In this document: in pieces, positions 17,759 to 27,584 of the stretch
Layout: every line of letters begins with the position of its first letter
Numbering within the stretch: the first letter of the stretch is position 1
Source of the DNA: Ardenticatenaceae bacterium
GTDB taxonomy: Bacteria; Chloroflexota; Anaerolineae; Promineifilales; Promineifilaceae
Assembly (NCBI GenBank): GCA_020634215.1
Contig: JACKCD010000025.1
Span: forward strand, 27,021 to 91,020
Reading direction: 5' to 3'
Length of the DNA: 64,000 nt
The notes under the pieces: model-generated
Database searches by the model: none
The model's input: the letters and a program-made list of their open reading frames with translations, nothing else
Told to the model about the DNA's origin: nothing
Position numbers and translations under genes: made by a program

Positions 17759-20029
17759 TTATTCTGCCGGAAAAACAAACAGCGTAATGGACATAGCCGG
17801 AAAAGTCGTTTCAAACGCGCCATTTTCCACTGCCTGATCCGCCATCTGCACAATCTGCTGCAAATTGGCCTCGCTATAGCGGTAGACCTCAGCAGAATTC
17901 CCACCGCTATAACCTTGCAGCGTTACTGGAACCGTCACCGGAATATGGCTTTTATTCATCACCATTACCGTCAGTGCGCCATCTGCTTCCCGCTGCGCCG
18001 CAAAAATAGACACCACATCATCTTGACTACTTTCCGCTTGCACATACGTGTCACCAAATTTGCTCTTTTGTCCATCATAATTACGGTACATGCGGAACGC
18101 ATACATGCCCGGTTCATCATGCTTGGGTGGCGACCATATAGCTGCCAAATCAAGCTGCTCACGGCCAAAAATGCCCAGCACTTCTGCCTGCGTCACCGCC
18201 CCGTTAATATGCTCTAGTCCACCCCAGTTGTATTCTGTAATCGCCAACTTGGTACCCGGATAAAATTCATTTACCCAATCGTGCATCCGTGGAATTAAAA
18301 ACACTGGTTCTGCAATCCAGCTCTCATCCACATAAGCCCGATCCCACAGCGAGCGCGTAGAGCGCAGCCGCAATGCCTGCTGAGACTCATCCCCCGCTTC
18401 CGAAAAAGCAATGCCTACCGCTTGCGGATAGTAGTGCAGGTCAAGATAATCCAGCAGCCGCTGCCCGGTACGTTCTTCATACCGTGCCATTTGGCGCAAA
18501 TACCACGCCACCAATTCCATATCATCGTGCGCCAACCGATCCCGCGCATTTTCCCAGAAGGGTGTTCCCTCTTTCACATCCAGGTCAGACCAAAAATAAC
18601 TCGTCCAGCCCCACACCACCGGCCCTAAAATCTGCCCCGCTGGATCTGCCTCTTTGGCCGCTGCTGCATAGGCTTCCGTAATAGACCAGAACTCATCCAG
18701 ACCCAGCTCCGTTTGGCGCACATCCCGATGTGTGTGGCTCCACAGCATCGGCTCATTGTCCAAATCATAGAAGCGAACACCGCCATCATCAGCCGCGCCA
18801 AACTTTTCCGTCAAATGCGCCATCCATGCCTGGGCAAACTCTGGATCACTGGTAACACTCGTATCCTCAGAGTTTGTGCCTGTAATTGGTTGCCCATTGG
18901 TCAACAGGCCATTACCGCAATCAGGTCGCCAGCCATCCGAACTCATCTGCGCCCCATATTTGCTAATGCTAAAACCGCAGCTTTCGCTATCCTTAGCCAC
19001 CCAGCCCGTCAGCGGCAGCGTCAATAGGGATTCCGTTTCGGTACGAATATTTTGTCGTACAAAAGAATCGGCCGTTGAGTCTCCATCTTCCAGGTTGAGA
19101 TTGTCGTGTTGTGGAGGCGTGTTTTCAAAATACCAATTACTGCCAACATTAGTGGCATCTTCGGCAAAATTGTAGCGAGATGTAGCGTTACCCCCCCACC
19201 GGTTAAGCGGCAAATCCAGTTCCTCGGCAGTGGCTTCATCAGCAAAATTCATGCCATAGATCAAGGGGTTAATGGGGTAAAGCGGCTGGTCTGCATGGAT
19301 GGTCAGTGTAAGATTGGTGTTGATGGTATTGGCATAGTCTTGGCTCAGTAGCTCATCCACAAAGGCTACTTCATCCACATAAAACACTGGCTGCGGCCCG
19401 TTACTGGTATTTTGCCAGGCAACGCCATATACAGGTTCTCCTGTTTCCAAATCAGCCAATAAAATATCAACTTGTCGCCAGTCGTTAGGATATGGAGGAT
19501 TAATGGCAACGGTATTGCCGATTTGACCATCTTCACCGACAAGCCCCACGGCAAGCTGCTGCCCTCCCGTGACCCCGCCATGAATCCAAAAGCGAAGCAG
19601 GTTATGGCCGCTAAGGTCAAGCGGTTGCGGCGAACGAAGGTCAACCACACCGCCTTGGGCTGAAAAGTCAATAATCATTGCTGTCTGCCCATCATAGGCT
19701 GGAAAGCCACTAAAGTTGATATTGGCCTCCCGCGAAAGATTTTCCCAGCCATTAGCCAGGGTATTTTTGTAGATGGTAATAGGGGCGTTGATGTTGTTTG
19801 CAACAGACTCAGTTGTTAGCTGGTCTACTGCCTCATCTGCAACAGCAGACAGAGTGTTCACAACGCCCGGAGCCACTTCTTCAGCTTTATCAACAAGCGG
19901 TGCTACTTCAGCCTTAATCGCCTCTTTGTTAAAGAAATCGGTGTTGATAGCTAAATATGCCAACGTCAGACCTCCGATGAAGAAGGTCACTGAAATGAGA
20001 ATGATGCTGATTGAGAGAACTTTTTTCAT
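17759..20029 (-). CDS. Glycoside hydrolase family 44 (endoglucanase/xyloglucanase type)
   Basis: This is an exported glycosidase probably acting on beta-1,4-glucans or xyloglucan. Residues 1-30 form a signal anchor; 80-220 look like a carbohydrate-binding beta-sandwich; the catalytic barrel starts near 245 with the family signature LNRWGGNATSRYN. The probable acid/base is Glu 426 (DLDNEPMLW) and the nucleophile Glu 599 (AITEYNWGG). A beta-domain ends the protein. The ATG at 20029 has GAGG upstream; a TTG at 20056 would add nine residues and is unlikely. The gene has no ACGGCCGT core, unlike most of its neighbours, and is flanked by a decayed stretch, so recent acquisition is possible. Confidence 0.88.
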   Translation of the reverse strand: MKKVLSISIILISVTFFIGGLTLAYLAINTDFFNKEAIKAEVAPLVDKAEEVAPGVVNTLSAVADEAVDQLTTESVANNINAPITIYKNTLANGWENLSREANINFSGFPAYDGQTAMIIDFSAQGGVVDLRSPQPLDLSGHNLLRFWIHGGVTGGQQLAVGLVGEDGQIGNTVAINPPYPNDWRQVDILLADLETGEPVYGVAWQNTSNGPQPVFYVDEVAFVDELLSQDYANTINTNLTLTIHADQPLYPINPLIYGMNFADEATAEELDLPLNRWGGNATSRYNFAEDATNVGSNWYFENTPPQHDNLNLEDGDSTADSFVRQNIRTETESLLTLPLTGWVAKDSESCGFSISKYGAQMSSDGWRPDCGNGLLTNGQPITGTNSEDTSVTSDPEFAQAWMAHLTEKFGAADDGGVRFYDLDNEPMLWSHTHRDVRQTELGLDEFWSITEAYAAAAKEADPAGQILGPVVWGWTSYFWSDLDVKEGTPFWENARDRLAHDDMELVAWYLRQMARYEERTGQRLLDYLDLHYYPQAVGIAFSEAGDESQQALRLRSTRSLWDRAYVDESWIAEPVFLIPRMHDWVNEFYPGTKLAITEYNWGGLEHINGAVTQAEVLGIFGREQLDLAAIWSPPKHDEPGMYAFRMYRNYDGQKSKFGDTYVQAESSQDDVVSIFAAQREADGALTVMVMNKSHIPVTVPVTLQGYSGGNSAEVYRYSEANLQQIVQMADQAVENGAFETTFPAMSITLFVFPAE

Positions 20030-20686
20030 GCCTCTACCTCGCTTTGCGTGTACCAAAAATATAGATATTTCTTGAAACAGCTAGCAGTGGCAGGTTACTA
20101 CGTTGCCAACAGCGTGCATTCAATTGTTTTGATAGGCTGGCGGCACCCCAACAAAGAAAGCATATCAATCAAATTGTTATGATGTAGACTGTGGTGCTAG
20201 CAATCTGCAATAGATCTAGAATGTTATGTGCTTACACGGAACTCTTTGGTGCCCGTGGTACTCTAGTACTGAATAATCTATACCATTGGAAGATTAAAAC
20301 GAGCGTTACAAGGTAGACCAATTCGGCTTATTACCTATCTGTGTTTACTGCCGGATGAATGTCACATGGAAGGGATGACGTTTGTCACTATAAAAATGAG
20401 GGAAACCAGGTATGATTTTAAGTAACAAAGGCTATCGCAGACAGAAAACAGACCGCCGGGTGTCAAACGAGTGTAAAGATGTGGTTGTCTTGGATTGGTA
20501 GCTTCGTGGAGTTACCCCAGCGACCCAAACAGTTGGTTCGGTCAAGATGTACGCCACGGCTCTTCTTCAAGCTGTGGTAGCTTTTACCAAGATTCCTAAT
20601 GCAGTTGTTGTTTCCATTGTTGGTAATGGCACTGTGTGAAGGAGTAAATAGTCAATTGTTTACACCACTCAAGTTTCCTTGAATTG
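20030..20686. other. Gene-poor stretch upstream of the GH44 gene
   Basis: No convincing intact gene is seen on either strand. One open segment (20502-20639, plus) encodes about 45 residues, including an in-frame ATG at 20547 (MYATALLQAVVAFTKIPN), and ends just before a terminator. It lacks a ribosome site and looks like a fragment. The promoter of the GH44 gene should lie at the left end. There are no ACGGCCGT sites. Confidence 0.5.
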
Positions 20687-20721
20687 GGGCTGATCGCCTA
20701 AATAAGCGGTCAGCCCTTTTT
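20687..20721 (+). terminator. Intrinsic terminator without an intact upstream gene
   Basis: GGGCTGATCGC pairs with GCGGTCAGCCC (one G-U pair) across an 8-nt loop and is followed by five T. It implies that a plus-strand transcript ends here, either a former gene or a small RNA from 20.2-20.7 kb. Confidence 0.75.
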
Positions 20722-20733
20722 GCTTTTGGCAGC

Positions 20734-21075
20734 TTGACGACAATTGGCGCTGGTTCGGCTCATAAAATTATCCTTGTTAACTGCCAAAGCCTGCTTAATG
20801 CTTATAATTTTGCGGGTCAGCCACCAAGTCTGGATGTCAGTTGCGAGAATGCGATTGTGCAGAATGCCTATGCTCAATATCTGGCATACCACAGGCAGTT
20901 TATTGAGTTAACAACGCCTTGGGCAGAGGGGTGCCGTGCATCGGTAGCTGCGGGGTAAATCTTGAAAACGATGGGAACAGCCGACTTTAGTAATTTCGAT
21001 GCCAAGCTCAGCGAGATGGAAAATGCGTTAAACTCAGTCAATGATCCATTGAAGGCACTGTTACAGCAAGGGTAA
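20734..21075 (+). pseudogene. Decayed gene fragment with in-frame stop
   Basis: One reading frame runs from about 20683 to 21075, interrupted by a single TAA at 20956. The first part contains LNAYNFAGQPPSLDVSCENA and TTPWAEGCRA. The second resumes with MGTADFSNFDAKLSEMENAL and ends in LLQQG. Composition and continuity across the stop suggest the tail of a formerly longer, perhaps secreted protein. There is no start codon with ribosome site, and a terminator lies at its beginning. The family is not recognised. It could also be chance coding-like sequence. Confidence 0.4.
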
Positions 21076-21155
21076 TCTTTTGACCCACGTTAAGGCACCT
21101 TGTTTGGCAATATGGCTGGCGTTGACCAAACGGCCGTTTCTTGTACAATCCGCCC

Positions 21156-22181
21156 ATGACCCGCCTGCTGGAAATCAACAACCTCGTCACCCGCTTTTAC
21201 ACCCCCGATGGTGTCGTTCATGCCGTCAACGGCATCAGCTATAGTCTGGACAAAGGGGAATCACTGGCACTGGTGGGGGAAAGCGGTTCTGGTAAAACGG
21301 TGAGCGCCCTGTCGCTGCTGGGGCTGGTGCCACCGCCGGGAGTGGTGGAAAGCGGCGAGGTGTGGCTTAACAGCCCACAGGCCAACGGCCGTAATTTGTT
21401 GGAAATGAGCGAGGCCGAGCTGCGGCAAATTCGCGGCAAAGAAATCGGGATGGTCTTTCAGGATCCGATGACCGCGCTCAACCCGGTGCGCTCGGTGGGT
21501 AGCCAGTTGATGGAGGGGTTGAAGCTGCACCTGGGGCTAAACGGCCGTTCTGCCCACAGCCGCGCCCTCGAACTTCTCGAACTTGTTGGCATCCCCGACC
21601 CCCACAAACGGCTCCACGATTATCCGCACCAATTTTCCGGCGGGCAGCGGCAGCGCATCATCATCGCCATCGCCCTCTCCTGCAACCCGCTGCTGCTCAT
21701 TGCCGACGAACCCACTACCGCGCTTGATGTCACCATTCAGGCGCAAATCATCAATCTGGTTAAGCGGCTAAAAGCTGATCTGGGTATGGCGATTCTGTGG
21801 ATCACCCACGATTTGGGGGTGGTAGCCGGATTGGTGGACAAAGTAGCAGTGATGTATGCAGGGCATATCGTAGAAACGGCCGACGTCCGCAACCTGTATG
21901 CCCAAACCGGCCACCCTTATACGCTGGGGTTGCTGGAATCGCTGCCGCTAGTGGATGCCAGAGAGCGCAAGCGGCTGGTGCCCATTCCGGGGAGACCCCC
22001 CAATTTGCTCAAAGAAATTACCCATTGCCCATTTGCTGAACGGTGTCGCTATGCGGTGGAGCGGTGTTGGCAGGAACGGCCGTTGCTGCAACCCATCTCT
22101 CCCCACCACACCGCCGCCTGCTGGCGCAGCGACGACGTTCACAGCGGTCTCCGTCTGACTGAAAACAGTTTAGCGAAGTAA
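21156..22181 (+). CDS. Oligopeptide/dipeptide ABC transporter ATPase, OppD/DppD type
   Basis: This ATP-binding subunit has Walker A GESGSGKT, signature FSGGQRQR, Walker B LLIADEPTTALD and the C-terminal Cys-rich oligopeptide extension (HCPFAERCRYAVERC). From the ATG at 21156 it has 341 residues; a TTG at 21141 is less likely. It forms a pair with the OppF-type gene 16 bases downstream. No permease or substrate-binding gene lies in the neighbourhood, so the pair must serve a transporter encoded elsewhere. Confidence 0.92.
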   Translation: MTRLLEINNLVTRFYTPDGVVHAVNGISYSLDKGESLALVGESGSGKTVSALSLLGLVPPPGVVESGEVWLNSPQANGRNLLEMSEAELRQIRGKEIGMVFQDPMTALNPVRSVGSQLMEGLKLHLGLNGRSAHSRALELLELVGIPDPHKRLHDYPHQFSGGQRQRIIIAIALSCNPLLLIADEPTTALDVTIQAQIINLVKRLKADLGMAILWITHDLGVVAGLVDKVAVMYAGHIVETADVRNLYAQTGHPYTLGLLESLPLVDARERKRLVPIPGRPPNLLKEITHCPFAERCRYAVERCWQERPLLQPISPHHTAACWRSDDVHSGLRLTENSLAK

Positions 22182-22197
22182 ATTCTGTCAAAAAACG

Positions 22198-23199
22198 ATG
22201 ACAAAACAACCTCTCCTACGTATCACCAACCTCAAAAAACATTTTCCCATCCGCAGCGGCGTTTTGCGGCGGCAGGTGGGAGCCGTGCAGGCAGTGGATG
22301 GCCTCACCTTTGACATCTACCAAGGGGAAACTTTAGGGCTGGTGGGCGAAAGCGGCTGTGGCAAATCGACCACCGGGCGCACCTTGCTGCGTCTGCTAGA
22401 ACCAACGGCCGGCAGCATCCTCTTCAAAGGGGATGATTTGTCCAAAATGAGCAAAGGTGGTCTGCGTAAAATTCGGCGCGATATGCAGATGATTTTTCAG
22501 GATCCTTACGCCTCGCTCAACCCACGCATGACGGTGGGAGAAATTGTGGGTGAACCATTGGGTATTCACAATATCAGCAGGGGGGTGGAACGGGAACAAC
22601 GGGTAGATGAATTGCTTAACATGGTAGGGATGAACAGCTATTTTGCCGGCCGTTACCCGCATGAATTTTCCGGCGGGCAGCGGCAGCGCATTGGCATTGC
22701 GCGGGCATTAGCAACCAACCCGTCATTCTTGGTGGCCGACGAGCCGGTTTCAGCACTAGATGTTTCAATTCAGGCGCAGGTGGTCAACCTGCTGGATGAT
22801 TTAAAGCAAGAGCTTGGTCTTACTTACCTCTTTATTGCCCACGACCTTTCGATGGTGCGCTATATCAGCGACCGAGTAGCGGTGATGTATTTGGGGCGCA
22901 TGGTAGAACTGGCAGATCGGGATACGCTGTTTGAACGGCCGTTACACCCCTACACCCAAGCCCTGCTCTCCGCCATTCCCATTCCCGACCCGGTGCGCGA
23001 GGCACAGCGGCAGCCAATTGAGCTAAAGGGAGAGCCGCCCAGCCCAGCCAACCCACCTTCTGGCTGCCGTTTTCACCCGCGCTGCGCCTATGCCACGCAG
23101 CTTTGCAAAGATGAAGACCCGGTCTGGCGCGAAATGGGGGGAAAAGCATCTGCCTCTCCTCACTGGGTTGCCTGCCACCACGCTGAACGATTCCAATAG
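22198..23199 (+). CDS. Oligopeptide/dipeptide ABC transporter ATPase, OppF/DppF type
   Basis: This second ATPase of the pair has Walker A GESGCGKST, Q-loop QMIFQDPYASLNPR, signature EFSGGQRQRIGIARAL, Walker B and the C-terminal peptide-transporter extension with GCRFHPRCAYATQLC. The length of 333 residues is usual. Such cysteine-containing tails are found in many Opp/Dpp ATPases and can bind an iron-sulfur cluster. It is co-transcribed with the OppD-like gene. Confidence 0.92.
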   Translation: MTKQPLLRITNLKKHFPIRSGVLRRQVGAVQAVDGLTFDIYQGETLGLVGESGCGKSTTGRTLLRLLEPTAGSILFKGDDLSKMSKGGLRKIRRDMQMIFQDPYASLNPRMTVGEIVGEPLGIHNISRGVEREQRVDELLNMVGMNSYFAGRYPHEFSGGQRQRIGIARALATNPSFLVADEPVSALDVSIQAQVVNLLDDLKQELGLTYLFIAHDLSMVRYISDRVAVMYLGRMVELADRDTLFERPLHPYTQALLSAIPIPDPVREAQRQPIELKGEPPSPANPPSGCRFHPRCAYATQLCKDEDPVWREMGGKASASPHWVACHHAERFQ

Positions 23200-23297
23200 C
23201 CAACCCCATCAAACAAAAGACTCTCTCATAAATCCGTGCTTCGCGGCCAAAATGTGCTATACCACTTGCAGCAAACATCAACCAACACGGAGATTCT

Positions 23298-25694
23298 ATG
23301 CTGACACCTCGCTGGAAAAAAGTCTTACGCGATTTGTGGGGCAACAAAACCCGCACCCTGCTCGTGGTTCTCTCCATTGCCGTCGGCGTTTTTGCCCTCG
23401 GCATGATCTTGGGAACCCGCATTTTGCTGGGGCGTGACCTGCCCGAAATTTACCTGGCAACCAACCCGTTTCACGCTGCCATCAACACTGGCCCATTTGA
23501 TGAATCACTGATTGACGTGGTGCGCCGCATTGATGGCGTAGCCGATGCCACCGCCCGCCGCACCGTCACCCTACGCTACCAGACAGGTCCCGACGAATGG
23601 GGCGATCTGGAAATCAACGTCCTGCCCGACTTTGAACAGATCAACATCAGCCGTATTTTCCCCGAAGCGGGCGAGTGGCCGCCGCCTGTAGATGGCCTGG
23701 TCATTGAACGCGCCTCGCTGCCTTATATTGAAAAGGAAATTGGGGATTCGTTGGTACTTGAAACACCAGACGGCCGTTTACGCACCCTCCCCATCGTTGG
23801 CATTGTCCACGACATGGGCGTGCAGCCCGTCCAGTTTCGCGGTGTCCCCTACGCCTACACCGACCTCGCCACCCTTAGCACCCTTAATCTTGATGAAAGC
23901 TACGACCAGGTACGCATCCGTGTCGAAGGGCAAAATCTTACCGAAGATGACGTTCGCGTCGTTGTCCAGCGCGTGGAAGACAAGCTGCAAAAAGGCGGCA
24001 TCAGCGTTGGCTTTGCCTTCATCCCCCCGCCCGACGAACACCCCTCACAAAACATTCTCGACCCGCTGACGCTCATTTTAGGGCTGCTAGGGGCGCTGGC
24101 ATTAGGATTAAGCGGATTTCTAGTGGTCAACATCATCAGCGGATTGCTGGCACAGCATATCCTGCAAATTGGCATCATGAAAGCGGTTGGTGCCCGCACC
24201 GGCCAAATTAGTCAGATGTATTTTCTCACCGTCATCGTCTTTGGCATTCTCTCCCTCTTTATCGCCGTGCCGCTGGGCGGGCTGGCCGCCTACGCCCTCG
24301 CCAGCTATATGTCCACACTGCTCAACTTTGACCTACGCGACTTTTATATTCCGGGTCAGGTTGTCGCCCTGCAGGTTGCCCTGGGCATTCTGGTGCCTCT
24401 GTTGGCCGCGCTCTACCCCGTCATTCGCGGCACGGGCATCAGCGTGCGCGAGGCAATTAGCGAGACGGGGCTGGGCAAGGGGCAGTTTGGCAGCAACCTG
24501 CTGGACCGGCTGGTCAATTGGGTGACGGGTACGGTGCTGGCACTTTCTCGCCCCATGCAAATTTCCTTGCGTAACACCATTCGCCGCAAGGCACGTCTGC
24601 TGTTAACGCTGATTACGCTAACCCTCGGCGGGGCGATTTTTATTGCCATCATCAGCGTCTATACCTCGCTCATGGCAACCCTTGACGACACCCTCAGCTA
24701 CTTTAACTTTGACGTGACGGTAAGCTTTGAGCGGGAGTATCGGCTGGCAGAAATCCAGCAGGAGGCGTTGACGGTGCCGGGGGTGGTTAGTGCCGATGCC
24801 TGGCTGGGTACCAGCGTGCGCCGTATTCGCGCCAACGGGGATGAAAGCAACAATTTGTCGCTGCTGGGTACCGAAGCAGAGACAGATTTGATTAACCCGG
24901 TGCTGACAAACGGCCGTTGGTTGCGCCCCACCGATGTTAATGCTGTCGTCATCAACTCGGCTGTGCTAGATGAAGAGCCAGACATCAAGTTAGGTGACAC
25001 GGTTAGGCTTAAACTAGGCAACAAAGAGTACGACTGGCAGGTGATTGGCATTGTCCGTTCGGCGTTAACCGGGCCTATTCTATACGCTAATAAACCTCAT
25101 GTAGCCCGTCTGCTCAACAGCCTGGGGCGCACGAGCACCGTGCAAATCAAAACAACGAGCAGCGATCCGGACGCACAGGCAGTGCTTGCCAAGCAGTTAG
25201 AAGAGCATTTCAACCGCGTGGGTATGAACGTGGCTTCCACCCGTTCGGTGGCGCAAATTCGGGAAACCATTCAGGCCACTTTTGCCATCATCGTCTCTTT
25301 TATGTCGGTGATGGCCGTATTAATTGCCAGTGTCGGCGGGTTAGGGCTAATGGGGACAATGAGCATCAACGTGCTGGAACGCACCCGCGAAATAGGGGTA
25401 CTCCGGGCAGTGGGAGCATCGGACGGGTCGGTGCTGCGGATTGTGCTGGTGGAGGGGGTATTTATCGGCTTAATAAGCTGGATAATTGCCTTTGCTCTTA
25501 GCTACCCAATTGGACAGGCATTGAGCAACTTGGTGGGCACGGCACTGCTGCAATCGCCGCTCACCTATGTCTTTTCCACCGGTGGCGGCGTGGGATGGCT
25601 AGCAGCCGTACTGCTCATCGCTTCGCTTGCCAGCTATTTACCCGCCCGCAATGCCTCCCGCCTAAGCGTCCGAGAGACGTTGGCGTATGAATAA
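23298..25694 (+). CDS. FtsX/MacB-type ABC transporter permease with two FtsX domains
   Basis: The 798-residue membrane protein has an N-terminal helix (LVVLSIAVGVFALGMILG), a large extracytoplasmic MacB-like domain (about 50-250), three helices at 255-400, then a second copy of the same plan (helix near 435, periplasmic-type domain, three helices at 665-790). This fits the long permeases that work with LolD/MacB-type ATPases in lipoprotein or antimicrobial handling rather than bulk import. No LolD-type ATPase is adjacent; the preceding Opp ATPases belong to another class and probably are not partners. The ATG at 23298 has GGAG upstream. Confidence 0.85.
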   Translation: MLTPRWKKVLRDLWGNKTRTLLVVLSIAVGVFALGMILGTRILLGRDLPEIYLATNPFHAAINTGPFDESLIDVVRRIDGVADATARRTVTLRYQTGPDEWGDLEINVLPDFEQINISRIFPEAGEWPPPVDGLVIERASLPYIEKEIGDSLVLETPDGRLRTLPIVGIVHDMGVQPVQFRGVPYAYTDLATLSTLNLDESYDQVRIRVEGQNLTEDDVRVVVQRVEDKLQKGGISVGFAFIPPPDEHPSQNILDPLTLILGLLGALALGLSGFLVVNIISGLLAQHILQIGIMKAVGARTGQISQMYFLTVIVFGILSLFIAVPLGGLAAYALASYMSTLLNFDLRDFYIPGQVVALQVALGILVPLLAALYPVIRGTGISVREAISETGLGKGQFGSNLLDRLVNWVTGTVLALSRPMQISLRNTIRRKARLLLTLITLTLGGAIFIAIISVYTSLMATLDDTLSYFNFDVTVSFEREYRLAEIQQEALTVPGVVSADAWLGTSVRRIRANGDESNNLSLLGTEAETDLINPVLTNGRWLRPTDVNAVVINSAVLDEEPDIKLGDTVRLKLGNKEYDWQVIGIVRSALTGPILYANKPHVARLLNSLGRTSTVQIKTTSSDPDAQAVLAKQLEEHFNRVGMNVASTRSVAQIRETIQATFAIIVSFMSVMAVLIASVGGLGLMGTMSINVLERTREIGVLRAVGASDGSVLRIVLVEGVFIGLISWIIAFALSYPIGQALSNLVGTALLQSPLTYVFSTGGGVGWLAAVLLIASLASYLPARNASRLSVRETLAYE

Positions 25695-25724
25695 AATTGA
25701 CACTTGGTACAGGAGTTTTGCAGC

Positions 25725-25776
25725 CTGAGCTTGTCGAAGGCAATTTGGCGTTAATAAACGGCTTCGACAAGCTCAG
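25725..25776. repeat. Inverted repeat CTGAGCTTGTCGAAG, probable bidirectional terminator
   Basis: CTGAGCTTGTCGAAG and its exact complement CTTCGACAAGCTCAG are separated by 22 bases between two convergent genes. Very similar elements occur as dispersed intergenic repeats in many bacterial genomes, so it is a REP-like element placed as a terminator. Confidence 0.75.
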
Positions 25777-25799
25777 CCGACAGGCAACCGATTACCGCT

Positions 25800-27386
25800 C
25801 TAGCGCCGCACTTCCACAATCACACCCTGATCGGCCCATTCATAAAGCTGGGCAGCATTGTCGGTGCTGACAAGAATGCAGCCATAGGTTACGGTGTGAC
25901 CCAGGTCGCCTGTCCACAGCAGGTTGTAGCCGTCGCGGGTGGGGAAGCCGTGGAAACCATTCATAAAGTCAACCGTTGGCACGGGTTGATAAATACCCAT
26001 GAAATAGGGCATATAGAGATTCCAGTTGCCAGCGTAGGCTTCCACTTCATGGGTTTGAATTTGGAACACGCCGGGAGATGTAGGGCTGCTGTCAATGCCG
26101 GTGCTGCCCGCCCACTCCCATTTTAATTCGTCGTTTTCATAGATCCATACCCGCTGCTGGCTGAGGCTAACCACAATGCGCTTGTTTTCTACCACAGGGT
26201 AGGGGATTAAATCATCAGGTGAGGGGATGGTGAGGGATTGACCGACACTGAGGGCATCGCCCAACTGTGGGTTGGCCTGCTGAATCCAAGGGTAGGGGAT
26301 GCCATAGTCGTAGCCGATGCTAGACAGGCTTTCGCCGGGCTGGACAATATGCTCGATGGCTGGGTGGTAGATGCGGGCGGTGACGGTGGCGTTGGGGTTG
26401 GTGAGGGCTTGGCGAACGGCCGTTTGTACTTCATCCATTACCACAAAACGGCCGTTACTAAGCTGCCCCAACTGCTCACCCAAATAACCAGCTAATGCCG
26501 TCTCATCCACCTGCCACACAAGCTGATTGTTATCATCCGTTCCCAACGACACCCACTGGCTCCAGGTGGCCGGGTCCAGAACCACATCCCGCCGTTCGTT
26601 GCTGATGGGGTCATAGGCGTGGACGGAAACGGCCGTTACTCGTAGCTCCCTAATTTTAGCTTCCACCAAGGCTGTGTCCGCCACGGCCGGTGGAATAGCT
26701 TGCATCACCAATCGCACACCCCCGTTTACCAGCACCAGTGCCGGGTTTTGGTTAATGGGAGCCAGCGTTGCCGCTACATCCAGCACTGCACCATCAAACG
26801 GCGGGGTCGCAATAAATTCATCCCCTACCAACATAATGCCAGCATTGGTTGGCGGCGTATACAGTTCTTCAGCCAACGTATTGAGCAGTGCTTCCGCTTG
26901 GGCTGGTTCATAAGACCAAACGGGTGGCACATCTAACGAACCGCGCAGCAGTTGCCCCAGGCTGGCGGCGGTGCGCCCTTGCTGGTAAGCCAGGGAGGCG
27001 GTAGCGGCCGCATCCAACGTCATGCCCAGGTCGTTGGGAAAATAATCGTATGGAGTACGACCGTCGCTGAGAATGATCGAACGATGCTGCCAATCTCCTT
27101 GCAAAACGGCCGTTGCTTCTGCCTGTGTCAACCCGCCAATGCTGCGCCCCAGTACCGTGGTTCCAGGCAAAATCCAATCGCTGGTGTAAAAGAAAGCGAT
27201 ACTGCCCAGAAGGAGCAGCACGGCAAAAAAGCCAAAACCCAAAAATAACAGCAGCCACAGCCAGACACGGCGACGTTTCGGTTGGGGAGGAACGGGTATC
27301 CAGCGTTCGTTGTTGGGGGTTGGGGAAGAAGAACGGCCGTTTTGTTTGCCCGGCGGCGGCACAAAAATCGTTGGTTGACTATCCAT
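25800..27386 (-). CDS. L,D-transpeptidase (YkuD) with peptidoglycan-binding and LysM domains
   Basis: This membrane-anchored cell-wall enzyme makes 3-3 cross-links or attaches proteins to peptidoglycan. From the ATG at 27386 (AGGA upstream) it has 528 residues: a Pro-rich cytoplasmic head, a transmembrane helix (about 40-65), a PG-binding-4-type region (about 90-330), a LysM repeat (HIVQPGESLSSIGYDYGI, about 350-397) and the YkuD domain (408-528). The catalytic Cys is near 502 in VTYGCILVS, with His in LGHTVTYG. The usual HGC motif reads YGC here. Three AACGGCCGTT sites occur between domains. Confidence 0.9.
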   Translation of the reverse strand: MDSQPTIFVPPPGKQNGRSSSPTPNNERWIPVPPQPKRRRVWLWLLLFLGFGFFAVLLLLGSIAFFYTSDWILPGTTVLGRSIGGLTQAEATAVLQGDWQHRSIILSDGRTPYDYFPNDLGMTLDAAATASLAYQQGRTAASLGQLLRGSLDVPPVWSYEPAQAEALLNTLAEELYTPPTNAGIMLVGDEFIATPPFDGAVLDVAATLAPINQNPALVLVNGGVRLVMQAIPPAVADTALVEAKIRELRVTAVSVHAYDPISNERRDVVLDPATWSQWVSLGTDDNNQLVWQVDETALAGYLGEQLGQLSNGRFVVMDEVQTAVRQALTNPNATVTARIYHPAIEHIVQPGESLSSIGYDYGIPYPWIQQANPQLGDALSVGQSLTIPSPDDLIPYPVVENKRIVVSLSQQRVWIYENDELKWEWAGSTGIDSSPTSPGVFQIQTHEVEAYAGNWNLYMPYFMGIYQPVPTVDFMNGFHGFPTRDGYNLLWTGDLGHTVTYGCILVSTDNAAQLYEWADQGVIVEVRR

Positions 27387-27495
27387 AGCGGTTTTCCTAC
27401 ACAATCATTATGAGCAATAACGCCCATTTTACCGTAAAGGTTCCGCCAAAACTGGACGCAAGCCGCATTTTCCCCCTGCTGCTGCCATACGCAGG

Positions 27496-27560
27496 CAAAA
27501 AAAGAACGCAGATTTTCCCGATTTACCTGATAGCCATCAGGTTGAGCAGGAGAATCTGCG
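27496..27560 (-). terminator. Branched terminator of msrPQ
   Basis: On the minus strand an outer stem (ACGCAGATTCTCC with AATCTGCGT partners) encloses an inner perfect stem ACCTGAT/ATCAGGT and is followed by seven T. It lies just after msrQ and before the L,D-transpeptidase gene. Confidence 0.85.
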
Positions 27561-27584
27561 TCCAATCCGCCAGAGCGGTTGTTG

